From: Candidatus Rifleibacteriota bacterium
Lineage (GTDB): Bacteria > Muiribacteriota > Ozemobacteria > Ozemobacterales > Ozemobacteraceae
Length of the DNA: 48,223 nucleotides
Direction of reading: 5' to 3'
NCBI GenBank assembly: GCA_015233155.1
Contig: JADFYG010000048.1
Location: forward strand, 1 to 48,223
A program made the translations under genes and the position numbers. Positions 24,610 to 32,832 of the stretch are shown here, piece after piece (position 1 is the stretch's first letter; the number at the start of each line of letters is the position of its first letter). Under the pieces are notes generated by a model. It made no database searches and was not told the DNA's origin. It was given only the letters and a program-made list of their open reading frames with translations.

Positions 24610-27066
24610 ATGGAATCTGCATCTCTCACACATCTTGAATTTGAAAAAGTCCTTGCCCTGATTTCCGGATTCGCCGGTTCTCATGCGGCGAAAGACGCTT
24701 TGCACGAACTTCACCCGTCGAGCGACCGTGAAGAGATCGAGAAACGGCTCGGTGAACTTGACGAGTGGATGCGCCTCTTCGACGAGGGACGTCAGCCGTC
24801 GGTCGGCGGAATTCGCGAAATGCGTGATCTCCTGAAGTTGTTACACACAGGCGGTGACGTTCTGGCCGGCGAGGATTTTCTTCGCACCCGGGCTAACATC
24901 GATGTTGCCATCAGGTTGCGGAAATCATTGATTGAGGTTGATGTTGAGCGGTTACCTCTTCTGCGCCGCCGTCTCGAAGTCATTCCAGTGCTTGATTCGA
25001 TTTCTGAACGCATAAACGGTGCGATTTCTGAGCGCGGAGAAGTTCGTGATACCGCCACTCCAGCCCTGTCCGGCATTCGTCGTGATCTTGTCAAATCACG
25101 CATGGAGATCGAGCGCAGGCTTGGTGAATATCTGACTTCCGGTTCCGGCGATATGTTCCAGGATCGCTTCTTCACAATCAGAAACGATCGTTATGTCATT
25201 CCCGTGAAGGCATCCTATCAGGGACTGGTGCAGGGTATAGTTCATGATCAGTCCGGTTCCGGCCAGACAGTATTTATGGAACCACTCGAGTTCCTGCCGT
25301 TAAATAATCGCCTCGCGCGTTTGCGAGGTGAAGAGCGTGAAGAAGTTGCAAGAATACTACGTGCTCTGACTGATCTTCTTGCCTCGAATCGCGATGACCT
25401 TGCAATGCTTTTCGAAGGTCTTGTCTTCTTCGATGTATTACAGGCACGTGCACGCTTTGCGCGCCAATATGAAGCCCATCGTCCGGAAATAGCCCCCGAC
25501 GGTCTGATTGAATTGCGATCCGCCCGTCATCCGCTCATTCATCCCGGATGTGTGCCGGTCGATTTGACGATGAATCGTCAGGGTGCCTGCGTTATAATAA
25601 CCGGGCCGAACGGGGGCGGAAAGACAGTAGCATTGAAAATTCTCGGAATCAATGCTTTGTTGATGCAAAGTGGCAATTATGTACTGGCTTCGGCTACGTC
25701 GCGACTGCCTGTGTTTGAACAGATTCTTACAGATATAGGCGAAGCCCAGAGCATAGAGAATCACCTTTCGACCTTTACATCACACTTGCGGCGTCTTGGA
25801 GAAATTCTGGCAGCCGCAGGACCCCGATCCATAGCGCTTATCGATGAAATCGGCGTAGGAACGGACCCGAATGAGGGAGCCGCTTTGGCGCAGGGTGTGC
25901 TCAAGGCGTTGTTGCGGCGCGGCGCGTTTGCCCTCGTAACATCACATTACGAATCTCTCAAGAGTCTTGCATTCATTACTCCCGGCTTCGTCAATGCCGG
26001 AATGGAATTTGATTACGAGACATTTCGTCCCACGTTTCGCTTTCTCATGGGTGTTCCGGGTCGCAGTAATGCTCTTTCCGTTGCCCGGCAGTTTGGCCTT
26101 CCGGATGAGGTGTTATCCGTCATGTCTGCCTGTCTCGAAGGGAAAGGCGGTGCGGAAGAACGCCTCATAGCTGTTCTCGAGCGTGAACGTGCTTCCGCTG
26201 AAGCTCTGCGCCGGTCCTGGGAAGAAAAAGAACGTGAAGTGACATTACGACGTAACGAGCTTGAAGCCGGGCTGAAAAAAATAGAACAGTTTCGCAAAAG
26301 TCGTCGGGATGAACTTGTCGAAACCTACGAGGCCGGTCTCAAGGAAAAAGTGCGCGAGCTCGAGGGTGTAATCCATTCGTTGAAAATGCATCAAGCGCAA
26401 AATGACGCCTCCGATCTCGAGACGGCGCGTAATGCCTTGAAATCTGCCCGTAATACTATTTCCGAACTTGATCTCGCCTCGCGCCAATATGTTGGTGATG
26501 AGACTTCAGAAAGCGTTCCATCCGGCAACAATTCAGACGCGGATATGTTTCAAAAGGGTGACACAGTACTTTGGAAGGGAATTCCGCGGCCCGCTGTTCT
26601 CGAAGATTTCGATGTCACCGCTGATCGCGCTGTTTTGGAATGTAACGGTATTCGATTCGTGGCTCCGCTATCTCAGATCAGTCGATTTGGGGAAGCGCGG
26701 CTTGCTAAATCCGCTTCCGTTTCAGGAATGGTAATTGCGGCCCGCCCGGATGTTTCCGACCGACTGGATCTCCGAGGTTGCCGGGTGGAAGAAGCACTTG
26801 AAAAAACTGAGGCCTATCTTAAACTTGCCTCGAGTCAGAGACTGGGTCGCGTCTTTCTCGTTCACGGCAAGGGCACCGGTGCTTTGCAGCGTTCTATGCA
26901 TGAGTTTCTCAAGCGCAGTCCATGGCGTGATAAGTTCCGGTTTGGTCGATACGGTGAGGGTGATCTCGGGGTTACCGTCGTCGTATTTGATCCGCTTGCG
27001 GATGCTGAAAAGCCAATTACGTCTGAGGAATCACGTCAGATTAAACGTAAAAAGCGTCGCGACTAG
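24610..27066 (+). CDS. mutS2: MutS2 endonuclease / ribosome-rescue ATPase
   Basis: 818 residues, slightly longer than the usual 780-800. The MutS core and clamp regions lead to Walker A (Gly-Pro-Asn-Gly-Gly-Gly-Lys-Thr, residues 332-339). Walker B (Leu-Ile-Asp-Glu-Ile-Gly-Val-Gly-Thr-Asp-Pro) and the dimer signature Ser-His-Tyr follow. A long Glu/Arg-rich coiled coil (about 515-640) and a KOW-like segment come next. The C-terminal Smr nuclease domain has Leu-Asp-Leu-Arg-Gly (719-723) and His-Gly-Lys-Gly-Thr-Gly. There is no mismatch-recognition domain, as expected. MutS2 has been linked to suppression of recombination and, more recently, to collided-ribosome rescue. The gene begins directly after the glmS stop, so it depends on glmS translation. 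It is cytoplasmic and all key residues are intact. Confidence 0.97.
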   Translation: MESASLTHLEFEKVLALISGFAGSHAAKDALHELHPSSDREEIEKRLGELDEWMRLFDEGRQPSVGGIREMRDLLKLLHTGGDVLAGEDFLRTRANIDVAIRLRKSLIEVDVERLPLLRRRLEVIPVLDSISERINGAISERGEVRDTATPALSGIRRDLVKSRMEIERRLGEYLTSGSGDMFQDRFFTIRNDRYVIPVKASYQGLVQGIVHDQSGSGQTVFMEPLEFLPLNNRLARLRGEEREEVARILRALTDLLASNRDDLAMLFEGLVFFDVLQARARFARQYEAHRPEIAPDGLIELRSARHPLIHPGCVPVDLTMNRQGACVIITGPNGGGKTVALKILGINALLMQSGNYVLASATSRLPVFEQILTDIGEAQSIENHLSTFTSHLRRLGEILAAAGPRSIALIDEIGVGTDPNEGAALAQGVLKALLRRGAFALVTSHYESLKSLAFITPGFVNAGMEFDYETFRPTFRFLMGVPGRSNALSVARQFGLPDEVLSVMSACLEGKGGAEERLIAVLERERASAEALRRSWEEKEREVTLRRNELEAGLKKIEQFRKSRRDELVETYEAGLKEKVRELEGVIHSLKMHQAQNDASDLETARNALKSARNTISELDLASRQYVGDETSESVPSGNNSDADMFQKGDTVLWKGIPRPAVLEDFDVTADRAVLECNGIRFVAPLSQISRFGEARLAKSASVSGMVIAARPDVSDRLDLRGCRVEEALEKTEAYLKLASSQRLGRVFLVHGKGTGALQRSMHEFLKRSPWRDKFRFGRYGEGDLGVTVVVFDPLADAEKPITSEESRQIKRKKRRD

Positions 27067-27185
27067 GCTATTTGCGGGAAGAATCGGTTTACGATACAAT
27101 GGACTCGTCACCGATGCGACGGCTTCTCTTGAAACGCATCGGAAACGGAGTCTTCTCCGATTTCATATTGCCCAGGAATGAATCA

Positions 27186-28637
27186 ATGGACAACTCTATG
27201 AGACTGGGCCAAAGTCAGAAACTGGCCCAGACACTAAAAATGACGCCGGAAATGCAACTGGCGATCAAAATTTTGCAACTCAACTCCCTGGAGTTGAAAA
27301 ACCAGATAGCCGAAGTGCTTGAGACCAATCCGCTCATGGAGATCGATGAACAGGAACAAACCGGCCCCGAAGTTCCGCTTGAAACGGCTATGCCGACGGG
27401 AGAACTCGTTCCGCCATCAAAAGAATTTCAGGAACCGAGCCGCGAGGATTTCGGCATCGACTGGCAGAAATATATTCAGGACAGCGAGAATACCGAATTC
27501 AAGGTCTCATCGGGCGGTTATTCCGGTGACGAGGAATCGAATTACGAAAACTATGTCACAAAAAAGGGAAGCCTTCGCGATTATTTGACGACTCAGCTTC
27601 ACGAAGCCAGTCTGAACGCCACGGAAATCAAGATTGGCGAATATCTGATAGGTCTGATAGATCGCAATGGATATTTGCGCCACTCCAGCGCTGCTATTTC
27701 AGAAATGCTCAGAATCGATGAGCCGGTTGTAAAGAAAGTTGTGACGGCCATCCAGCACATGGATCCCCCTGGTGTCGGCGCTTTCGATTTGCGCGAATGT
27801 CTGCTAATTCAGGCTGCCGAAGAAGGATACGAAGATGACGAGGTCACTGCCGTCATAGAAAATCACCTTGATGCTCTTGCAGCCAACAGACTTCCGGCTA
27901 TATCGCGTGACACCGGTTTTGGAATCGAGGAAATAGTCGCGGCTGCGGAAATCGTCAAGCAGTTCAATCCGAAGCCCGGAGCCAGCTTCCCGACGGCTGA
28001 AGGGGAAGTTTATGTCACCCCTGACGTTTTCGTAGAAAAAATAGGGGGAGAATATGTGGTCACGGTCAATGAACGTGATCTTCCGCGTTTGCGCATCAAC
28101 AATCTTTATCGTGAAACTATCAAGAATCGCGACAAATCTGACAAGATCGCCTATGAATTCATTCGCAACAAGCTTGAAGCGGCGCGTTCGTTCATGCGAT
28201 ACGTCGACAAACGCAAGGACACCATATTGAATGTGACCCGAGCCATTGTCGAGGTTCAGCGAGACTTTCTCGATTTCGGTCTGCTACACCTTAAACCTCT
28301 GACGCTTCAGGATGTCGCGAATATGGCCGGAGTCCATGAATCAACGGTCAGTCGTGCTACCAGCGGAAAGTATGCCCAGACGCCGCGTGGCTTACTCGAG
28401 TTGAAGTTCTTTTTCTCCGGTGGATCCCGCACGCAGAGCGGGGAAGATATCTCGACCATGGTCGTGAAAAAGCGCATCGATGATCTCGTTAAAGGTGAAA
28501 ATACCGGAGAACCTCTTTCAGACAGTGAAATAGTTACTCGTTTAAAGAACGAGGGAATTGTGATCGCTCGTCGGACGGTCGCAAAATATCGTGGCGAACT
28601 CAACATTCCAAGTTCATCGAATCGTAAGCGTTTATAG
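27186..28637 (+). CDS. rpoN: RNA polymerase sigma-54 factor
   Basis: A 483-residue protein of the expected length. Region I is Gln/Leu-rich (Leu-Gly-Gln-Ser-Gln-Lys-Leu-Ala-Gln-Thr-Leu, then Met-Thr-Pro-x-Met). An acidic region II precedes the core-binding domain, the HTH (Val-His-Glu-Ser-Thr-Val-Ser-Arg), and the C-terminal RpoN box (Ala-Arg-Arg-Thr-Val-Ala-Lys-Tyr-Arg). It directs polymerase to -24/-12 promoters opened by enhancer-binding ATPases. The ATG at 27186 is chosen because region I starts right after it; an in-frame upstream ATG at 27072 would add 38 residues lacking family similarity. Seen upstream: AGGA at a suitable distance. It follows mutS2 by 119 nt. I saw no clear -24/-12 promoter or enhancer-binding regulator in this window. 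Confidence 0.96.
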   Translation: MDNSMRLGQSQKLAQTLKMTPEMQLAIKILQLNSLELKNQIAEVLETNPLMEIDEQEQTGPEVPLETAMPTGELVPPSKEFQEPSREDFGIDWQKYIQDSENTEFKVSSGGYSGDEESNYENYVTKKGSLRDYLTTQLHEASLNATEIKIGEYLIGLIDRNGYLRHSSAAISEMLRIDEPVVKKVVTAIQHMDPPGVGAFDLRECLLIQAAEEGYEDDEVTAVIENHLDALAANRLPAISRDTGFGIEEIVAAAEIVKQFNPKPGASFPTAEGEVYVTPDVFVEKIGGEYVVTVNERDLPRLRINNLYRETIKNRDKSDKIAYEFIRNKLEAARSFMRYVDKRKDTILNVTRAIVEVQRDFLDFGLLHLKPLTLQDVANMAGVHESTVSRATSGKYAQTPRGLLELKFFFSGGSRTQSGEDISTMVVKKRIDDLVKGENTGEPLSDSEIVTRLKNEGIVIARRTVAKYRGELNIPSSSNRKRL

Positions 28638-28737
28638 AGATAATAAATTCCTTTCATTCACTGAAAAGCGGCCATTCGACTCTTCATGGGGGGCAGCCGA
28701 TATGATAGTGAAACAAAAGAAAGGTTTTTCCTGAACA

Positions 28738-29418
28738 ATGCCCGGGAAATTTTTTCGGCGTATTCTTTTTTTGTTCATAATTTGTTTCCCTGTTATAGCC
28801 TTTGCTGTCCAACTGGACCCGGGTAACACAATTCGTATTTTTGTAAAAGGGGAGCCTGATCTATCGCTTGATTGCACGATAGATCAGGAAGGAGGAATTC
28901 GTTACCCTTTGCTTGGAGTGGTCCAGCTTTCCGGACACACAGCTACAGAAGCGGAAGAGATTCTTACCAGGCTCCTGAATGAAGATTATCTGCGTGACCC
29001 GATTGTAAAAGTGTCCAGGGTTGGAAAGAGCAGAAAAAAATCGGAGATACGAACCGAAGCCTCACGTCAGCTTCATGAGGCGCCACTAACTCTGGAAAGG
29101 TCGGAGTCGGCGCGGATTTTAGCGACTCCATTGCATGCGGAGGAACAAAAACTGGAAGCAGGAATAAAGTCTGCATCCGTACCCACACTGCTCGTGGAAA
29201 TACTCGATGGCGTTACCGGGGACGCCATTGACAGAGCCTCCATGTTATTGAATGGAAAGATCTATCAGAGCAATCGTGATGGACAAATGGTTATCGATGA
29301 CGCAGCCGGAGCTGTCATTCTTATGGCGGATGGATATCGAACGCTGCAAGGGCCTCTCGGCCAGTTTCTTCGTCGCGCAAATATGTCGCAGATCATCATG
29401 GACCCGGTTAAGCACTGA
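28738..29418 (+). CDS. Wza/KpsD-like polysaccharide export domain protein, short form
   Basis: The 226-residue protein has a signal peptide (about 1-23) and a Poly_export domain (about 25-95: Leu-Asp-Pro-Gly-Asn-x-Ile-Arg-Ile, then Asp-x-Glu-Gly-Gly-Ile-Arg-Tyr-Pro-Leu-Leu-Gly). The C-terminal part (about 150-215) resembles a carboxypeptidase-regulatory-like beta-sandwich rather than SLBB repeats. It lacks the long SLBB array and C-terminal amphipathic helix of Wza, so it is not a complete outer-membrane channel and may be an accessory periplasmic component of polysaccharide export. It begins 100 nt after rpoN; the ATG has no strong ribosome site. The pseudopilin, O-antigen ligase and Wzz-like genes follow on the same strand. 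Confidence 0.75.
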   Translation: MPGKFFRRILFLFIICFPVIAFAVQLDPGNTIRIFVKGEPDLSLDCTIDQEGGIRYPLLGVVQLSGHTATEAEEILTRLLNEDYLRDPIVKVSRVGKSRKKSEIRTEASRQLHEAPLTLERSESARILATPLHAEEQKLEAGIKSASVPTLLVEILDGVTGDAIDRASMLLNGKIYQSNRDGQMVIDDAAGAVILMADGYRTLQGPLGQFLRRANMSQIIMDPVKH

Positions 29419-29477
29419 CATATCCGCCTTTTTTTTCACTCTGGCACGAATCAGTCGGATCAGTTATAATTCTTTTC

Positions 29478-29924
29478 ATGAATAGATATAAACGTTTTCA
29501 CAGAGGTTCTGACGGCTTCTCCTTACTTGAGATCCTCGTAGTTATTGCTATTGTAGCCATTCTTGGGGTTTTGGCCATTGGCTATTTCATGGATTATAGT
29601 CAGCAAGCCAAGGAAGCCGCTGCCCGTGTCAATCTGGCGAGTGTTCGTGAAGCTCTGGCCCGATATTTCAAGGCTAACATGGCTTATCCCAAAAGCCTGG
29701 ATTCTTTGAAGGGATCATATCTTATGGATCCGGTAACGGATATGCTCATTGCGCCACTCGCCCCGGCGAGTGCGGCTATCTACGTTGAAGTCCCGACGAC
29801 AGACACTTCCCCGAATGGATTTCTGGCTACGTCAGCAGAAAAGATCCCATATCCGGGAGACGGCGTACGTCAAATTCGAAACGTATGGATCAAGGTCGAT
29901 CAGACGATTAGAACTGACTGGTAA
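29478..29924 (+). CDS. Type IV pilin-like / type II secretion pseudopilin
   Basis: 148 residues with a class III prepilin signal: a basic leader of 13 residues ends in Gly, followed by Phe-Ser-Leu-Leu-Glu-Ile-Leu, with Glu at position 5 of the mature protein and a 20-residue hydrophobic helix. The remainder is a short globular domain with an Ala-rich helical spine and a likely C-terminal beta-sheet. Prepilin peptidase would cleave and methylate it, and it would join a pilus or type II secretion pseudopilus. TATAAT at 29465-29470 ends 7 nt before the ATG. There is no ribosome site, so a leaderless transcript is possible, though no -35 is convincing. A pilin-like micro-ORF follows 62 nt downstream. 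No assembly ATPase is nearby. Confidence 0.88.
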   Translation: MNRYKRFHRGSDGFSLLEILVVIAIVAILGVLAIGYFMDYSQQAKEAAARVNLASVREALARYFKANMAYPKSLDSLKGSYLMDPVTDMLIAPLAPASAAIYVEVPTTDTSPNGFLATSAEKIPYPGDGVRQIRNVWIKVDQTIRTDW

Positions 29925-29986
29925 TACAGATCCCCCCGTCATTTGTACCTTCGCAGGTCTTCTTGTTTAAGCGTCACCGTTATGAT

Positions 29987-30127
29987 ATGATCTCTCCCCG
30001 TGTATGGTCAGACTTTGATTTATTCGATGTATTGATCATCGTTGCCATTATCGCTGTTTCGATTGTGGTTGCGATTCCTGACTGCCGGAATTATATCCGG
30101 GGATATCGAGATCTTCTTCATTCTTAA
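29987..30127 (+). CDS. 46-residue pilin-helix-like microprotein
   Basis: Read from the ATG at 29987 to TAA at 30125-30127, the peptide has a short N-terminus, a hydrophobic helix (about residues 14-31) and a 15-residue basic tail. The helix aligns without gaps over 22 positions with the N-terminal helix of the adjacent pseudopilin: Phe-Asp-Leu-Phe-Asp-Val-Leu against Phe-Ser-Leu-Leu-Glu-Ile-Leu. Glu5 becomes Asp, and there is no Gly for prepilin peptidase cleavage. The stop codon forms part of the AAGGAG ribosome site of the next gene, which supports its being translated. The frame is open upstream, so a TTG at 29963, giving a basic leader, is an alternative start. It is likely an inner-membrane peptide; its function is unknown. 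Confidence 0.55.
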   Translation: MISPRVWSDFDLFDVLIIVAIIAVSIVVAIPDCRNYIRGYRDLLHS

Positions 30128-30138
30128 GGAGTAACCCC

Positions 30139-32832
30139 ATGGCCAAGGCACGCCGTAACCGCGAGCTTTCCCGGGAACCAGAGTTTCTCGCGAATGTTTC
30201 ATTTCCGTTTTTTGGCTCGATTGACTGGCTGGACCAATTCACTTACGTCGGGATTCTTGCGATCACACTGGTTGTGCCTTTTCTCTTTTCCCGAATGACG
30301 ACGGAAAATTTTCTGACACCGAAGGAATTCGTCAGCAAAATCGGTCTCGCCTTTTTCGGCTGGGTGTTTTTCAGCATACTTGCGTTTCGTTTTTTCACCG
30401 AAGGTCGGGCCTATCTCGCCCGAACCCGACTGGATATGCCTCTCATACTATTTTTTGGACTTGCTCTTACATCCCTGGCCTGGAACTACAATGTTCCCTC
30501 CGCGATTCGCGATCTTCGTGGAACATTCCTGATCATGCTGCTTTTTCCATTGATCCTAAATACTGTGCGCCAGCGATGGCAGTTTGAGGGAGTTCTCTGG
30601 ATGATGGTATTGGCGGGTGTCGCCACATCGACACTCGGCATAATGGAATCATACAATCTTTATTATCGTTACGATTTCGCGCAGGGCTGGGTATTCGCCC
30701 GAGATGAGATTTTCGCCGGCCAGATTGATTATTCAGCATGGTATATTCCCTTGTTTCCGCAACTGGCCAGCAAAACGTATGACATGTTATCCATAGTTTC
30801 CACGTTCGGAAACCGCAATTATCTTGGAACTTTCGCGATGTTCACCGCCTTCATTCCTCTGGCATTTTATTTTTATTATGAAACAATTGTAATGAAGGTT
30901 ATTTCCATCGGAATCTTCACATGGATGTTGCTGGGGTTATACATAACCCGGTGCAGAGCGGCGCTACTTGGCATAGTCGCAGGGTGTCTTTTTATGTTGG
31001 TTGTACTGCTCATTTTTGATCGAGGCTGGAGATTCCTGAAAAAGAATCGGAACTTTTTCCTGCTGATACTCTGGCTTTTTTTCTTCGGTCTGATATTTGT
31101 CGCAGCGACCACGAAATCCAATTCAATGATGGACAAACTGAAAACGACATTTACAATGGATCGCGGGGCCAGCAATATATACGAGCGGATATGGGTCTGG
31201 TATGGAACCGTCCAGTCTTTCGCGCACAACCCAATAAAATGTCTGGTTGGCAGCGGTTTCGGTTCGTTCAAGCATTTCTTCCCACTTCAGGAAGCGGATA
31301 CATTTGACGACGACAACAAAGAGACATTCACTGCAGTCACGTTCCGTCAGGCGCATAATGACTGGCTGCAACTGGTTTCTGAACTTGGTCTGATAGGCCT
31401 GGCGATATTTCTCTGGCTTTGCTGGAGATTCTTCGACAGCATAATCGGACCAATCAGATTAGCCGGGAATAGCGAGGAAGGCGACGGGATAAAAGGAGAG
31501 CATGTTCTTCTCCTGGGCTTGGGTGCCGCAATGATCTCTCAATTCTTTGCAGCAATTCCGGATTTTCCCTTTCACCGCATTGAAACTGCTTTGTATGCCG
31601 TCGTTTGCCTGGCTTTAGTGCCGGCTTTTACCGAAACTGCATTTTTCACGAAACCTTTACCAACTCTTTCTCTGAAAAACAAAGAGTTGGTGATTGCCTT
31701 GTTCATATTCGCCTCCTTTGGCGGTTTTACGGCTATCGCATTTGAATGGCACAGCTGGAATGCGGATACGTATGTCCGGCACGCAGAGGCACTCATAACT
31801 CAGCGCACGACCGCTGAAGGTATGGCTGAAGCGAAAGACAAGCTCTTCCAGGCGATACATCTTGACCCCTTACCTGGTGACCCTTATCTGAAGATTGCTA
31901 GTATTCTCGAAATGGAAGGCAAGGGCGATGAGGCAATGCTGTGGTGCGAAAGGGCATGGAAAAACATAAATTTCAACGCCCGCTCGACCTACCATTCGGT
32001 GGTGTTTCGTATGATGCATATCGCCTATCACGTCTTGAAAGATCGGAAAAAAGGATTGGAATTGGCTCTGAAAGGCCAATACATGACTGCAGGTGATGCA
32101 AGATCGATCTATTATTTTTATATCGGGAAAATTGCGATGGAGCTTGGTGATTTAAATAAAGCCGAATGGGCACTTCAGCGATGCCAGAAGTTCCCGGCAT
32201 TTGCCGATCAGGCTGCCGCGAATCTCGCTATCGTCTTAGCCTCGCTCCAGAAATGGCAGGCGGCTCTTGAGCTTGCTGCCACCATTTCCGCGAAGGTTGG
32301 AGACGGGGATCCGACGATTCTTGACGTTGTCGGCATTGCTGCTTCGAATCTTGGGCAATATGCCACGGCAGAAGCAGCCATTCGAAAAGCAATTGCCATC
32401 AATCCATCTCAGGGTGTGTACAAACGTGATCTGGGAGTAACACTCAGCCGCATGAACCGCTTTGTTGAAGCCCGCAAGGCACTTGAGGAGTCTCTTGATA
32501 CAGGTGGTTTGCCCGACAATATTATGACGGAAGTTAATGATTTACTTGCTTCAGTCACATCTATTCAATCCCAGGAAGGAGACTCTCTGATCAAGCGAAA
32601 CAGAGCCGGCGAAGGTGTGGCAATTTTGAAGGAGCTTCTTACTTCCAAACATCTTAAACCTGATTTAAAGAGTCATGTTGAAAGGAGCCTGATCGAACTG
32701 GGGGCACCCCAGGCCGAGATGGGGCTCGCATCCCCCGCAGCCATAGGCAGCGCTGTTGTTACTCCGGTTGCAACCACAGGATCAGTATCTCTGCCAGTGT
32801 CTCCTGTTCAGGCAACAGGCACCAGACAATGA
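30139..32832 (+). CDS. O-antigen ligase/polymerase (Wzy/WaaL family) with C-terminal TPR domain
   Basis: The 897-residue protein has AAGGAG 8 nt before its ATG. About 12 transmembrane helices span residues 35-530. A large periplasmic loop holds the family landmarks Arg-Ile-x-Val-Trp and Gly-x-Gly-x-Gly-x-Phe near 350-375, and Arg-Gln-Ala-His-Asn-Asp-Trp-Leu-Gln near 405. The C-terminal part (about 555-840) is a chain of TPR-like helices predicted to be exposed to the periplasm. Such proteins polymerise or transfer lipid-linked glycans; TPR fusions are known in the wider O-antigen ligase family and in pilin/protein O-glycosylation, so a pilin-glycosylating role is possible given the neighbours. 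The stop overlaps the ATG of the next gene by 4 nt, linking it unexpectedly to a peptide-binding protein. Confidence 0.88.
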   Translation: MAKARRNRELSREPEFLANVSFPFFGSIDWLDQFTYVGILAITLVVPFLFSRMTTENFLTPKEFVSKIGLAFFGWVFFSILAFRFFTEGRAYLARTRLDMPLILFFGLALTSLAWNYNVPSAIRDLRGTFLIMLLFPLILNTVRQRWQFEGVLWMMVLAGVATSTLGIMESYNLYYRYDFAQGWVFARDEIFAGQIDYSAWYIPLFPQLASKTYDMLSIVSTFGNRNYLGTFAMFTAFIPLAFYFYYETIVMKVISIGIFTWMLLGLYITRCRAALLGIVAGCLFMLVVLLIFDRGWRFLKKNRNFFLLILWLFFFGLIFVAATTKSNSMMDKLKTTFTMDRGASNIYERIWVWYGTVQSFAHNPIKCLVGSGFGSFKHFFPLQEADTFDDDNKETFTAVTFRQAHNDWLQLVSELGLIGLAIFLWLCWRFFDSIIGPIRLAGNSEEGDGIKGEHVLLLGLGAAMISQFFAAIPDFPFHRIETALYAVVCLALVPAFTETAFFTKPLPTLSLKNKELVIALFIFASFGGFTAIAFEWHSWNADTYVRHAEALITQRTTAEGMAEAKDKLFQAIHLDPLPGDPYLKIASILEMEGKGDEAMLWCERAWKNINFNARSTYHSVVFRMMHIAYHVLKDRKKGLELALKGQYMTAGDARSIYYFYIGKIAMELGDLNKAEWALQRCQKFPAFADQAAANLAIVLASLQKWQAALELAATISAKVGDGDPTILDVVGIAASNLGQYATAEAAIRKAIAINPSQGVYKRDLGVTLSRMNRFVEARKALEESLDTGGLPDNIMTEVNDLLASVTSIQSQEGDSLIKRNRAGEGVAILKELLTSKHLKPDLKSHVERSLIELGAPQAEMGLASPAAIGSAVVTPVATTGSVSLPVSPVQATGTRQ

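Noticed and set aside
29442..29458. Sigma-54 promoter before the pseudopilin gene
   Set aside because: TGGCAC is present but the -12 element is AGTC-like rather than TTGC, so the key GC is missing.
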